This document shows positions 1-8,069 of a DNA stretch of 64,000 bases, one piece after another. The notes beneath the pieces were generated by a model. That model saw only the letters and a program-made list of their open reading frames with translations, was not told the origin of the DNA and searched no databases. Both the position numbers and the translations under genes were made by a program. This DNA is from DYTH01 sp964552725 (GTDB lineage: Bacteria > Desulfobacterota > Syntrophia > Syntrophales > UBA5619), in assembly GCA_964552725.1 (NCBI GenBank), contig CAZKHU010000002.1:8218-72217 (forward strand), in the 5' to 3' direction. Positions within the stretch are counted from its first letter, which is position 1. Every line of letters begins with the position of its first letter.

Positions 1-613
1 GGTTTATAATTATGGAATCAAGTTCCGGGAAAACGATCGGCCCTCCCGCGGCAAGAGAATAGGCCGTGGAACCGGTCGGCGTCGCCACAATAAGGCCGTC
101 CGCCTTGAAGGTCGTCAGATACCTTCCGTCAACCGCAGTCTCCAGCTCCACCAGCCGGGAAAGATTGCCGCGATTGATCACGACGTCATTGAGCACCGAA
201 CCCTTCTGCAGCAGAGTCTCTCCGCTGAGCACCTCCGCGTGCAGCATCATCCTCTCTTCAACCACAAAGTTCCCGGCCAGAATCTCATCCAGGGCGCTGT
301 ACATCTCATCAAGGTTTACCTCGGTAAGGTATCCGAATACACCCAGGTTGACCCCGATAATCGGCACATCACGCTCCGACAGCAAGCGGGCTGTCCGCAG
401 TATTGTTCCATCGCCGCCAAACACGACTATCAAATCAGCATCTACCCAAAGCCTGCCTTTTTCGGGTTCCAGAAGACCGGTCACAGCGGCAATTTCTTTT
501 TCAAGATAAACCTCCAAACCGCGATCGAGCAGCCATTTCCGCAGAGCGACCGTATAGCAGGCGGACTTTTCCTTGGCGGTATTTGCGATTATCCCAACCT
601 TCTTTATAGCCAT
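1..613 (-). CDS. nadK: NAD kinase (3' end outside window)
   Basis: ATP-dependent NAD kinase, the cytosolic enzyme that makes NADP from NAD. The minus-strand frame is open from the ATG at 613 to the window edge, giving 204 residues starting MAIKKVGIIANTAKEK. Visible motifs are the nucleotide-binding GGDGT (near residue 65), NDVVINRG and the family signature TPTGSTAYSLAAGGP. The start is preceded by GGGAG at a suitable distance. The gene is divergent from rdgC, with a 145-base shared upstream region. The usual length is 270-300 residues, so about the last third is missing because of the window edge, not because the gene is broken. Confidence 0.93.
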   Translation of the reverse strand, partial: MAIKKVGIIANTAKEKSACYTVALRKWLLDRGLEVYLEKEIAAVTGLLEPEKGRLWVDADLIVVFGGDGTILRTARLLSERDVPIIGVNLGVFGYLTEVNLDEMYSALDEILAGNFVVEERMMLHAEVLSGETLLQKGSVLNDVVINRGNLSRLVELETAVDGRYLTTFKADGLIVATPTGSTAYSLAAGGPIVFPELDSIIIN

Positions 614-758
614 CGGACTCCCATAAAATAATTTCGGGCGCTTTCCTACCATAATCCAGCACCTTTGTCCAACCGCATTATCTGAATTCCGCCACACAGA
701 CCTTGACATCGCCTCGGCAAGTAGGTTAGTGTCCCGCTGCAATTACAAGGAGACATTT

Positions 759-1874
759 ATGGGTTTTTTGAAGGGCACAGTAACTTTTTCACGTTATCGC
801 ATCGCCGGTTCACTGCCGGAAGGGTTTAACGATTTCTTCGACGAACGAATCAAACGCTTTGCCTTTCATGATACCTGGCGCACTGCGGACGAAAAGATAG
901 CGGGCTGGATCGCGATTGAAAACTGCCTTGACACCGACTTCCCTTATGCAGCTTATGCGCAGGGCAAATATATGCTCTTTTCACTCCGGATAGACCGCAA
1001 ATCCATCCCACCATCTCTCTTCCGAATCCGGGTAATGGAGGCCGAACGCAAGGCACTTGCCGAAAGCGGGCAGCAGAAGCTTTACCGGGAACAGCGCGAG
1101 GCAATTCGTGAGGCCGTCAGACTTGAATTGCTCGCAAAAACCCTCCCTGTCCCCGCCTTTTATGAAATATGCTGGTCCGTTTCCGACCGGCTGCTGATTT
1201 TCTGCACCCTCTCCGACAAGATCGGCAGCGAACTGCAGGAGATGTTTCGGGAATCATTTGGGCTTTCACTGTTTCCCCATACGCCGTGGAACAGCGAAGA
1301 AAAAAACCTTATCCGGAAAGAAACACCCGGCCTGCTCCAAAACCCTGACGTATCTCCTCCCCCGCTTCCTGCGGGCATCGATCCGTTGACAATCGGCAGG
1401 GAGTTTCTCACCTGGCTCTGGTTTAAAAGCGAGGAGCGAAACGGCATTATCGGCAATGCAGCGGGCGGGGAAGACGAGATAATTTTTTTGCGGCGCCTGG
1501 TTTTGGAATCGGGAGAGGGCGAGTACGCCGAAACAATTATCTGCCAGGGCCTCCACGCCGATCTCAAAGAGGGGAAGGAGGCGCTTCGGCAGGGTAAAAA
1601 GATTACCACAGCCCGGCTCCGGGTGTCCCATGACCAGGAAGAGTGGGAATTTACCTTCAAGGCCGATCGCTTTCATTTTCAGTCAATGAAACTCCCCGCT
1701 CTTTCCGAAGACGAGGAGGGAGACAGGGAGGGACAAATCCTGGAGAGAATTTATCTGATTGAAAAGGCCGCGGCAACGATGGACAAACTTTTCCACTCGT
1801 TTTTGAATCTCCGGCAAACGGCAGACTGGCTAAAGGAGCAGGAACGACTGAAAAAATGGATTTCTCAGCCATAA
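759..1874 (+). CDS. RdgC-like recombination-associated protein
   Basis: A 371-residue protein that I assign to the RdgC family (PF04381 type) from its N-terminal pattern, which begins MGFLKGTVTFSRYRI and has the SLPEGFNDFFDERI segment, and from its overall mixed charge with a helical C-terminal part. RdgC proteins in gammaproteobacteria are ring-shaped double-strand DNA binders that modulate RecA; the role here is inferred. The ATG at 759 is preferred over an upstream GTG at 729 because AAGGAG lies at 747-752. No catalytic motif is visible. It lies 40 bases upstream of der on the same strand and may be cotranscribed. Similarity is judged by eye, so the family call is moderate. Confidence 0.6.
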   Translation: MGFLKGTVTFSRYRIAGSLPEGFNDFFDERIKRFAFHDTWRTADEKIAGWIAIENCLDTDFPYAAYAQGKYMLFSLRIDRKSIPPSLFRIRVMEAERKALAESGQQKLYREQREAIREAVRLELLAKTLPVPAFYEICWSVSDRLLIFCTLSDKIGSELQEMFRESFGLSLFPHTPWNSEEKNLIRKETPGLLQNPDVSPPPLPAGIDPLTIGREFLTWLWFKSEERNGIIGNAAGGEDEIIFLRRLVLESGEGEYAETIICQGLHADLKEGKEALRQGKKITTARLRVSHDQEEWEFTFKADRFHFQSMKLPALSEDEEGDREGQILERIYLIEKAAATMDKLFHSFLNLRQTADWLKEQERLKKWISQP

Positions 1875-1914
1875 TGGAAACGATCTGGAAAAAAATGACG
1901 AGAATCGTGAAGAC

Positions 1915-3231
1915 ATGAAACCGGTAATCGCGATCATCGGCCGACCGAACGTCGGCAAATCAACCCTGTTCAACCGTCTCCATCGCCGGGGAAAGGCCAT
2001 AGTCATCGACGAACCGGGGGCAACCCGCGACCGAAACTATGCCGATTGCAACTGGCTGGACCACCCCTTCACGCTGATCGACACCGGCGGCTTCGAGCCT
2101 GCCTCGACAACGGAGATTCTCACCCAGATGCGCGAGCAAACGCTGCTTGCCATCGAGGAAGCCGACCTCATAATCTTTTTGATGGACAGCCGGGACGGCT
2201 TGGCGCCTGCAGACCAGGAGATTGCAAAACTTCTCAGAACAACGGACAAACTGGTCTTCTACGCCGTCAATAAGATCGACGGCCCCCGTCATGAAGCCCT
2301 GATCGCCGACTTCTATCGTCTCGGGATTGAACAGCTTTACGCTGTCTCCGCGCAACATGGAGTAGGCATTGACGAATTGATGGACGACATCGTCAAGTTC
2401 ATTCCCAAAGGACCTGATTCGCCGCCCGAGGATGAAGACCTTATCCGGATCGCCGTCATCGGCAAGCCCAATGCCGGCAAGTCATCACTCGTCAACCGGA
2501 TACTCGGCTATGAGCGCACAATAGCGAACCCGCTGCCGGGAACGACCCGGGACGCCATTGATACCGAGTTTACCAGAAACGGCAGAAAATTTCTGCTGAT
2601 CGACACGGCCGGCATCCGCCGCAAAAGCCGGATCAGCCTGAATCTTGAAAAGTATTCGATTGTTCAGGCAATCAAGGCGATCGAACGGGCCGACATAGCC
2701 CTGCTGATGATCGACGCAGTGGACGGAATCAGCGATCAGGAACTGAAAATAGCCGGCCTTGTCCTCGAACGGGGTACCGCCTGCATTATTGTCGTCAACA
2801 AATGGGACACGATAAAAAAGGACAACAGCAGCGTTCCCGAATATACCGAAAACATCCGCTACAAGGCAAAATTTCTGGATTTTGCCCCCGTTATTTTCGT
2901 CTCGGCGACCACCGGCCAGCGGGTTGATAAAATTTTCCCCCTTGTCGAGAAAATTTACGCCCAGTATTCCCGGAGAATAGAGACGGGAGAGTTAAACAGA
3001 AAAATGCGTCAGATCCTTGAGATGAACCCCCCGCCGGGGATGGGCGACCAGCCGCGCCTCTTCAAATACATAACCCAGGTCTCGGTAAAACCGCCGACCT
3101 TTATTCTTTTTCTGCAAAACAAGGGAAGCCTGCATTTCTCCTACGAGCGCTATCTTGTCAACAGAATTCAGGAAACGTTCGGCTTCTCCGAGATTCCGAT
3201 TCGCCTCTATTTCCGGAAGAAGGATGCCTGA
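1915..3231 (+). CDS. der: Ribosome biogenesis GTPase Der (EngA)
   Basis: Essential tandem GTPase for maturation of the 50S ribosomal subunit; 438 residues, normal for the family. Two G domains are clear. The first has GRPNVGKST near residue 8, DTGG, and NKID. The second has GKPNAGKSS near residue 183, DTAGI, and NKWD. The C-terminal region is the KH-like domain, ending near IPIRLYFRKKDA, where IPIRL is a typical end motif. The start is the ATG at 1915, although the upstream ribosome binding site is weak. It is followed after 45 bases by pyrR. Confidence 0.97.
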   Translation: MKPVIAIIGRPNVGKSTLFNRLHRRGKAIVIDEPGATRDRNYADCNWLDHPFTLIDTGGFEPASTTEILTQMREQTLLAIEEADLIIFLMDSRDGLAPADQEIAKLLRTTDKLVFYAVNKIDGPRHEALIADFYRLGIEQLYAVSAQHGVGIDELMDDIVKFIPKGPDSPPEDEDLIRIAVIGKPNAGKSSLVNRILGYERTIANPLPGTTRDAIDTEFTRNGRKFLLIDTAGIRRKSRISLNLEKYSIVQAIKAIERADIALLMIDAVDGISDQELKIAGLVLERGTACIIVVNKWDTIKKDNSSVPEYTENIRYKAKFLDFAPVIFVSATTGQRVDKIFPLVEKIYAQYSRRIETGELNRKMRQILEMNPPPGMGDQPRLFKYITQVSVKPPTFILFLQNKGSLHFSYERYLVNRIQETFGFSEIPIRLYFRKKDA

Positions 3232-3276
3232 GTATTTGCCAACGAGAGGCAGTTCAAAAATAAAGTGAGGCCGTAA

Positions 3277-3813
3277 ATGGAAAACAGCAAGACAGTGATG
3301 GATGCAGAAGGGATCGATCGCTCTCTTACCCGCATCGCCTACGAGATACTCGAAAAGAACAAGGGGGTTGAAGAACTGGCGCTGATCGGAATCCGGAGCC
3401 GCGGGGTATTTTTGGCAATGCGTCTCAAGGATAAAATCGCTTCGATAGAAAAAAAAGAGATACCGCTCGGCATTCTCGACATAACCCTTTACCGGGACGA
3501 CCTGCAGTCCTCCCACCCCAAACCGGTATTGGGAAAGACGGATATCCCCTTCTCGATAGACGGCCAGAAAGTCGTCCTTGTTGACGACGTCCTTTTCACC
3601 GGACGCACCATCAGGGCGGCGATGGACGCCTTGATCGACTTCGGCCGACCCAAAATGATCCAGCTTGCCGTATTGATTGACCGTGGACACCGCGAGCTTC
3701 CCATTCGGGCCGATTTTGTCGGCAAAAGTCTCCCCTCGTCATTATGGGAGGCTGTTAACGTCCATCTTACCGAGAAGGACGGCAGCGACAACGTTACTGT
3801 GGAAATAAAATGA
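3277..3813 (+). CDS. pyrR: PyrR pyrimidine regulator / uracil phosphoribosyltransferase
   Basis: A 178-residue protein of the PyrR family. In Gram-positive bacteria PyrR binds pyr mRNA and attenuates transcription when UMP is high; it also has uracil phosphoribosyltransferase activity. The PRPP-binding loop is visible as VVLVDDVLFTGRT at residues 99-111, and the segment SRGVFLA near residue 41 is typical. It sits directly upstream of pyrB and 1.1 kb upstream of pyrC, the expected regulon. I see no PyrR-binding RNA loop or attenuator in the 45 bases upstream, so regulation of this operon by attenuation is not shown by the sequence. Confidence 0.93.
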   Translation: MENSKTVMDAEGIDRSLTRIAYEILEKNKGVEELALIGIRSRGVFLAMRLKDKIASIEKKEIPLGILDITLYRDDLQSSHPKPVLGKTDIPFSIDGQKVVLVDDVLFTGRTIRAAMDALIDFGRPKMIQLAVLIDRGHRELPIRADFVGKSLPSSLWEAVNVHLTEKDGSDNVTVEIK

Positions 3814-3843
3814 ACAAAAACCTTTGATGCGAGGCTTTTTGAT

Positions 3844-4791
3844 ATGAAAACGGAGCTCAATCTCAATAAGCTGAACCGAAAAGACATCCTGGGGATAAAA
3901 GAACTGTCCGTAGAGGAAATAAATCTGATTCTCGAAACGGCAGACTCTTTCGTCGAGGTCTCCACCCGTGAAATAAAAAAGGTGCCGACCCTCCGCGGCA
4001 AGACGATTATCAACCTCTTCTATGAAGCAAGCACCAGGACGCGGACATCCTTTGAGATAGCCGGAAAAAGGTTGAGCGCCGACATTGTAAACATAACTGC
4101 ATCGACAAGCAGCGTCGTCAAAGGAGAAACGCTGATCGACACGGCCAAAAATCTCGAAGCAATGAATCCCGACATCATCGTAATCCGCCACAGCGCCGCC
4201 GGAGCGCCCCATATGCTCGCCCGCATCCTGCGCCAGTCAATCATCAACGCCGGCGACGGGGCCCATGAACACCCGACGCAAGCGCTTTTGGACATGATGA
4301 CGATAAAAAGCCGAAAAGGCGGCATCGCCGGACTGAAGATCGCGATAATAGGAGACATCGCCCACAGCCGCGTCGCCCGTTCCAACATCCACGGTCTGAC
4401 AAAAATGGGCGCCCGGGTCTTTCTCGCGGGCCCTCCGACCATGATTCCCTATGAGATGGCAAAGATGGGAGTGACTGTTCACACCCGGATAGAGGAGGCC
4501 ATCGAGGACGCGGATGTCGTAATGATCCTGCGCATCCAGACAGAGCGGGAAAAGCAGTGCATATTCCCGTCTTTAAGAGAATACGCGGGACATTTTTCGC
4601 TCAATAAAAAAAATATCTCTCTGGCCCGCAAGGACGTCATTATCATGCATCCCGGCCCGGTCAACCGGGGAGTCGAAATCTCCCCCGATCTGGCCGATTC
4701 CGCAAACTCGGTCATACTCGACCAGGTTGCCAACGGCGTTGCTGTGCGCATGGCGCTTCTCTATCTGCTCGGAGGCGGCAGCAGTGCCTGA
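3844..4791 (+). CDS. pyrB: Aspartate carbamoyltransferase catalytic subunit
   Basis: Cytosolic enzyme joining carbamoyl phosphate and aspartate in the committed step of pyrimidine synthesis; 315 residues, normal for the catalytic chain. The carbamoyl phosphate motif STRTRTSFE occurs near residue 62, HPTQALLDM near residue 141 and HPGPVNRGVEI near residue 266. No pyrI regulatory subunit lies next to it, as in many non-enteric bacteria. It lies 30 bases after pyrR and about 100 bases before pyrC, so pyrR-pyrB-pyrC very likely form one transcription unit. Confidence 0.97.
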   Translation: MKTELNLNKLNRKDILGIKELSVEEINLILETADSFVEVSTREIKKVPTLRGKTIINLFYEASTRTRTSFEIAGKRLSADIVNITASTSSVVKGETLIDTAKNLEAMNPDIIVIRHSAAGAPHMLARILRQSIINAGDGAHEHPTQALLDMMTIKSRKGGIAGLKIAIIGDIAHSRVARSNIHGLTKMGARVFLAGPPTMIPYEMAKMGVTVHTRIEEAIEDADVVMILRIQTEREKQCIFPSLREYAGHFSLNKKNISLARKDVIIMHPGPVNRGVEISPDLADSANSVILDQVANGVAVRMALLYLLGGGSSA

Positions 4792-4809
4792 CTGTCAGTA
4801 ACTGTTTAA

Positions 4810-4877
4810 CCGCCCGAGGGCGGCAAGCATGGTCTTCTGAATACCTTCAGCCTGTAGCTTGAAAAGCCTCAGGCTGA
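4810..4877 (+). promoter_or_regulatory. Two hairpins between pyrB and pyrC
   Basis: The first hairpin pairs CCGCCC (4810-4815) with GGGCGG (4818-4823) over a 2-base loop. The second pairs TCAGCCTG (4847-4854) with CAGGCTGA (4870-4877) over a 15-base loop. Neither is followed by a T tract, so they are not standard terminators. They lie just upstream of the strong GGAGG ribosome binding site of pyrC and could process, stabilise or regulate the pyr mRNA. The function is unknown. Confidence 0.4.
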
Positions 4878-4896
4878 CTACGGAGGTTGGCAACTT

Positions 4897-6180
4897 ATGA
4901 ACTTATTGCTTAAAGGCGGCCGGGTTATCGATCCTTCCACCGGGGTGGATCAGATTCAAAACCTGCTGATCAAGAACGGCAGGATTGCCGGAAGGATCGA
5001 GGATGGACGGATACCCGCTGAACCGGATCTCGCCGTTCTCGACATTTCCGGAAAAATCGCGGTTCCTGGTCTGATCGACATGCACACCCATCTGCGTGAA
5101 CCCGGCAGCGAGTACAAGGAAACAATTGCCTCGGGAAGCGAGGCGGCTCTCGCCGGCGGATTCACCTCGATTGCCTGCATGCCGAACACGAATCCTGTAA
5201 ACGACAACCGCTCCACAACGGAATTCATTCTGAAAAGGGCGGCAGAGTGCGGGTTTGCAAGCGTCTACCCCATTGCGGCAATCAGCCTGAAATCCGAAGG
5301 CGTGACGCTTTCCGAATTCTGGGACCTCAAGGAAGCCGGCGCCGTCGGCTTTTCCGATGACGGCCGGCCGGTCATGAACTCCGCCTTGATGCGCAGGGCG
5401 CTTGAATACGCTTCTTCCCTCGACATGCCGATCATCTCGCACTGCGAAGACATCAACCTCTCGGCGGGCGGGGTTATGCACGAGGGCGCCGTCTCCGCTG
5501 AGATCGGTCTTGCCGGCATTCCGGCAGCGGCGGAAGAAATAATGGTCGCAAGAGATATCCTGCTGGCCGAATATACCGGCGCCCATATCCATATAGCCCA
5601 TGTCAGCACAAAAGGCGCGGTCCGCCTTGTCCGCGAGGCAAAGGCCAGGGGAATTCGCGTCACCGCAGAGACTGCCCCCCATTACTTCATGTTGACTGAC
5701 GAGGCGCTGCGCGCCTTCGACACCTCCGCCAAGGTTTACCCTCCCCTGCGCGGGACAGAAGATCGGGAAGCCATACGGGAGGGACTGAGCGACGGGACAA
5801 TCGACACAATCGCCTCCGACCACGCCCCCCACGCCCGCACCGACAAGGAGTTGGAGTTCGACTATGCGGCAAACGGCATCACCGGGCTGGAGACATCGCT
5901 GGCCCTTTCTCTTTCGCTGGTTCAGGAGGGAGTTCTCACGTTTTCGGAATTGATCAGGAAAATGACGATCAATCCCGCCCGTATTCTCCGCATCAGCAAG
6001 GGTACCCTCTGCGACGGCGCGGATGCGGATATCGCCGTGATCGATCCTCTAAAGGAATGGACCGTCGATTCCCTGATGTTTCGCTCCCGCGGCAAAAACA
6101 CCCCCTTTCAGAACTGGCATCTTCAGGGAAAGGCCGTAATGACAATCGGCGGCGGCGAAATACGTTACCGGGAGATTTGA
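4897..6180 (+). CDS. pyrC: Dihydroorotase (class I, PyrC/AllB type)
   Basis: Zinc amidohydrolase that cyclises carbamoyl aspartate to dihydroorotate, the step after PyrB; 427 residues, normal for class I. The metal-binding motif DMHTHLREPG lies near residue 61 and the late active-site motif IASDHAPHA near residue 305. The remaining histidine ligands are in ISHCED and HIAHVS. The start at 4897 has GGAGG at a good distance. The gene is the third member of the pyr unit, and recO follows after 51 bases. Confidence 0.96.
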   Translation: MNLLLKGGRVIDPSTGVDQIQNLLIKNGRIAGRIEDGRIPAEPDLAVLDISGKIAVPGLIDMHTHLREPGSEYKETIASGSEAALAGGFTSIACMPNTNPVNDNRSTTEFILKRAAECGFASVYPIAAISLKSEGVTLSEFWDLKEAGAVGFSDDGRPVMNSALMRRALEYASSLDMPIISHCEDINLSAGGVMHEGAVSAEIGLAGIPAAAEEIMVARDILLAEYTGAHIHIAHVSTKGAVRLVREAKARGIRVTAETAPHYFMLTDEALRAFDTSAKVYPPLRGTEDREAIREGLSDGTIDTIASDHAPHARTDKELEFDYAANGITGLETSLALSLSLVQEGVLTFSELIRKMTINPARILRISKGTLCDGADADIAVIDPLKEWTVDSLMFRSRGKNTPFQNWHLQGKAVMTIGGGEIRYREI

Positions 6181-6231
6181 AAACCCTCAGCATTTCAAAA
6201 GCAACCTTATCGTTCAAGGCTTTCGCAATTA

Positions 6232-7002
6232 ATGAATATCCGCATCCAGTGCCGCACCGAAGCCATTGTACTGAAAACCATTGATTATGGCGAGTCGGAT
6301 CAAATCGTTACCTTCTATACCCGTGAATACGGGAAAATCAAAGGGATTGCCAAAGGGGCGCGCCGGAGCAAGAAACGCTTCGTAAACGCCCTGGAGCCTT
6401 TTTCCTGCTCCGAAATAAACTTTTCGCGACACAACCCCGATCATCTTGATTTTATAGATGGGTGCGACGTGTCCTGCCACTTTCCGGGAATACGCTCCAA
6501 CCTCGAAAAAACCCTTGCCGCCTCTTACCTGATCGAGCTTGTCGATCAGTTCACCCCGGAAAATAAAAAAAGCGAGGGGTCATTTAAACTGCTGCACGAT
6601 TTTCTCGTTCTTCTGGAAAAAAGGGCCCTTTCCGAAGCCCTGCTGCGCTTTTTCGAGATCCGCCTGCTGAGAATCGCAGGCTATGACCCGGTGCTCGATT
6701 ATTGCCTCTCCTGCAAGGCAACTCTTGAAAACGGGAAAACATACCGTTTTGACTCCTTGAAAGGCGGTATAGTCTGCAACTCCTGCAAAACGGGCCCCGA
6801 CACGATCCCCGTGTCGCTCGGCACGATAAAAACCCTGGTCATGGGACGAGCGATGGAAACCGAAAGTCTCGGACGACTCCTTTTCACAGCCAGGTCCGCA
6901 GAGGAGAGCAGCCGCCTCCTCAGTCAATTCATCCGCCATATTCTCGGCAGGGAGCTTAAATCACTGCGCGTCCTGAATGAAATCAACCGCCTGCATTGTT
7001 AA
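6232..7002 (+). CDS. recO: DNA repair protein RecO
   Basis: RecFOR-pathway mediator that helps RecA load on single-stranded DNA at gaps; 256 residues. The N-terminal OB fold is recognisable (TEAIVLKTIDYGESDQIVT, then YGKIKGIAKGARRSKKR). A zinc site is suggested by CLSCK near residue 161 and CNSCK near residue 183. It precedes glyQ-glyS, a gene order common in deltaproteobacteria. A candidate promoter for glyQ lies just after it, so recO and glyQ may be only partly cotranscribed. Confidence 0.93.
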   Translation: MNIRIQCRTEAIVLKTIDYGESDQIVTFYTREYGKIKGIAKGARRSKKRFVNALEPFSCSEINFSRHNPDHLDFIDGCDVSCHFPGIRSNLEKTLAASYLIELVDQFTPENKKSEGSFKLLHDFLVLLEKRALSEALLRFFEIRLLRIAGYDPVLDYCLSCKATLENGKTYRFDSLKGGIVCNSCKTGPDTIPVSLGTIKTLVMGRAMETESLGRLLFTARSAEESSRLLSQFIRHILGRELKSLRVLNEINRLHC

Positions 7003-7071
7003 AGAATCGCCACTCTCTCTAAAAATCCCTGAATTCGAAGAACCAGCCACAAACGCCACTGCTATTTCGTG

Positions 7072-7100
7072 TTGACATCGGAACGGCAGCGTGCTAAGAA
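7072..7100 (+). promoter_or_regulatory. Candidate sigma-70 promoter for glyQ-glyS
   Basis: A perfect -35 TTGACA at 7072-7077 is followed after 17 bases by a weak -10, TAAGAA, at 7095-7100. It lies 58 bases upstream of the glyQ start in the 155-base recO-glyQ gap. The -10 matches consensus at only three of six positions. Confidence 0.4.
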
Positions 7101-7157
7101 CCGCCCGCAAATTTGCTGTAATATCAAGAGATAATGCAGTTTCAAAGGAGAGAAAGC

Positions 7158-8027
7158 GTGACATTTCAGGAATTGATATTCGCCCTTCAGAGTTACTGGG
7201 CAAAGCAGGGTTGCGTTATCCAGCAGCCTTACGATGTGGAGGTGGGCGCCGGAACGTTCAACCCGGCCACGTTCCTGCGGGCACTGGGACCGGAGCCGTG
7301 GCAAGTTGCCTATGTCGAACCATCGCGCCGCCCCACGGATGGACGCTACGGAGAAAACCCCAACCGTCTCCAGCACTACTACCAATACCAGGTAATCATG
7401 AAACCTTCCCCGCCGAACATTCAGGAGCTGTACCTCGATTCCCTGAAAAGCTTCGGAATCGACCCCCTTCAGCATGACATAAGATTTGTCGAAGACAACT
7501 GGGAATCGCCGACCCTGGGCGCCTGGGGTCTGGGATGGGAAATCTGGCTCGATGGCATGGAGATATCGCAGTTCACCTATTTCCAGCAGGTCGGCGGCTT
7601 TGATTGCCGACCGGTCAGCGCCGAGCTTACCTACGGGACGGAGAGGATCGCCATGTACCTTCAGGGCGTCGACAGCGTCTATGATCTCCAGTGGACTGAA
7701 AAAATCAAATATGGCGACGTACATCATCAAAGCGAGGTGGAATGGTCCGTATACAATTTTGAAATCGCCGACACCGCTCAGTTGCGGCAGTTATTCGACA
7801 TGTTCGAGCAAGAGGGCATCCGTGCCGCCGAAAGCGCCCTGGCGCTGCCCGCATACGACCATTGCCTCAAGTGCTCCCATGCCTTCAACATGCTGAACGC
7901 CCGTGGTGCAATAAGCGTCGCGGAGAGAACCAGCTATATCGGCAGAGTCAGAAATCTCGCCCACCTGAGTGCAAATTGCTATCTGCAGCAACGCGAGAAA
8001 ATGGGCTTTCCTCTTTTGAAAAGATAG
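7158..8027 (+). CDS. glyQ: Glycyl-tRNA synthetase alpha subunit
   Basis: Catalytic subunit of the bacterial alpha2-beta2 glycyl-tRNA synthetase, which charges tRNA-Gly in the cytosol. The protein starts MTFQELIFALQSYWAKQG and contains the family block VEVGAGTFNPATFLR. The start is taken as the GTG at 7158, because AAAGGAG lies just upstream and this fits the usual N-terminus. An in-frame ATG at 7134 would add eight atypical residues. The length of 289 residues is normal. glyS follows after 42 bases. Confidence 0.97.
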   Translation: MTFQELIFALQSYWAKQGCVIQQPYDVEVGAGTFNPATFLRALGPEPWQVAYVEPSRRPTDGRYGENPNRLQHYYQYQVIMKPSPPNIQELYLDSLKSFGIDPLQHDIRFVEDNWESPTLGAWGLGWEIWLDGMEISQFTYFQQVGGFDCRPVSAELTYGTERIAMYLQGVDSVYDLQWTEKIKYGDVHHQSEVEWSVYNFEIADTAQLRQLFDMFEQEGIRAAESALALPAYDHCLKCSHAFNMLNARGAISVAERTSYIGRVRNLAHLSANCYLQQREKMGFPLLKR

Positions 8028-8069
8028 TGAATATCTGTAAATAATTTTGAAAAAATGGAGAGAAAATCA

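Noticed and set aside
1..631. Three plus-strand frames at the start of the window
   Set aside because: All are antisense to nadK, whose minus-strand frame carries GGDGT and the TPTGSTAYS signature.
3232..3276. Possible PyrR attenuator before pyrR
   Set aside because: Only 45 bases, with no terminator/antiterminator pairing and no binding-loop sequence.
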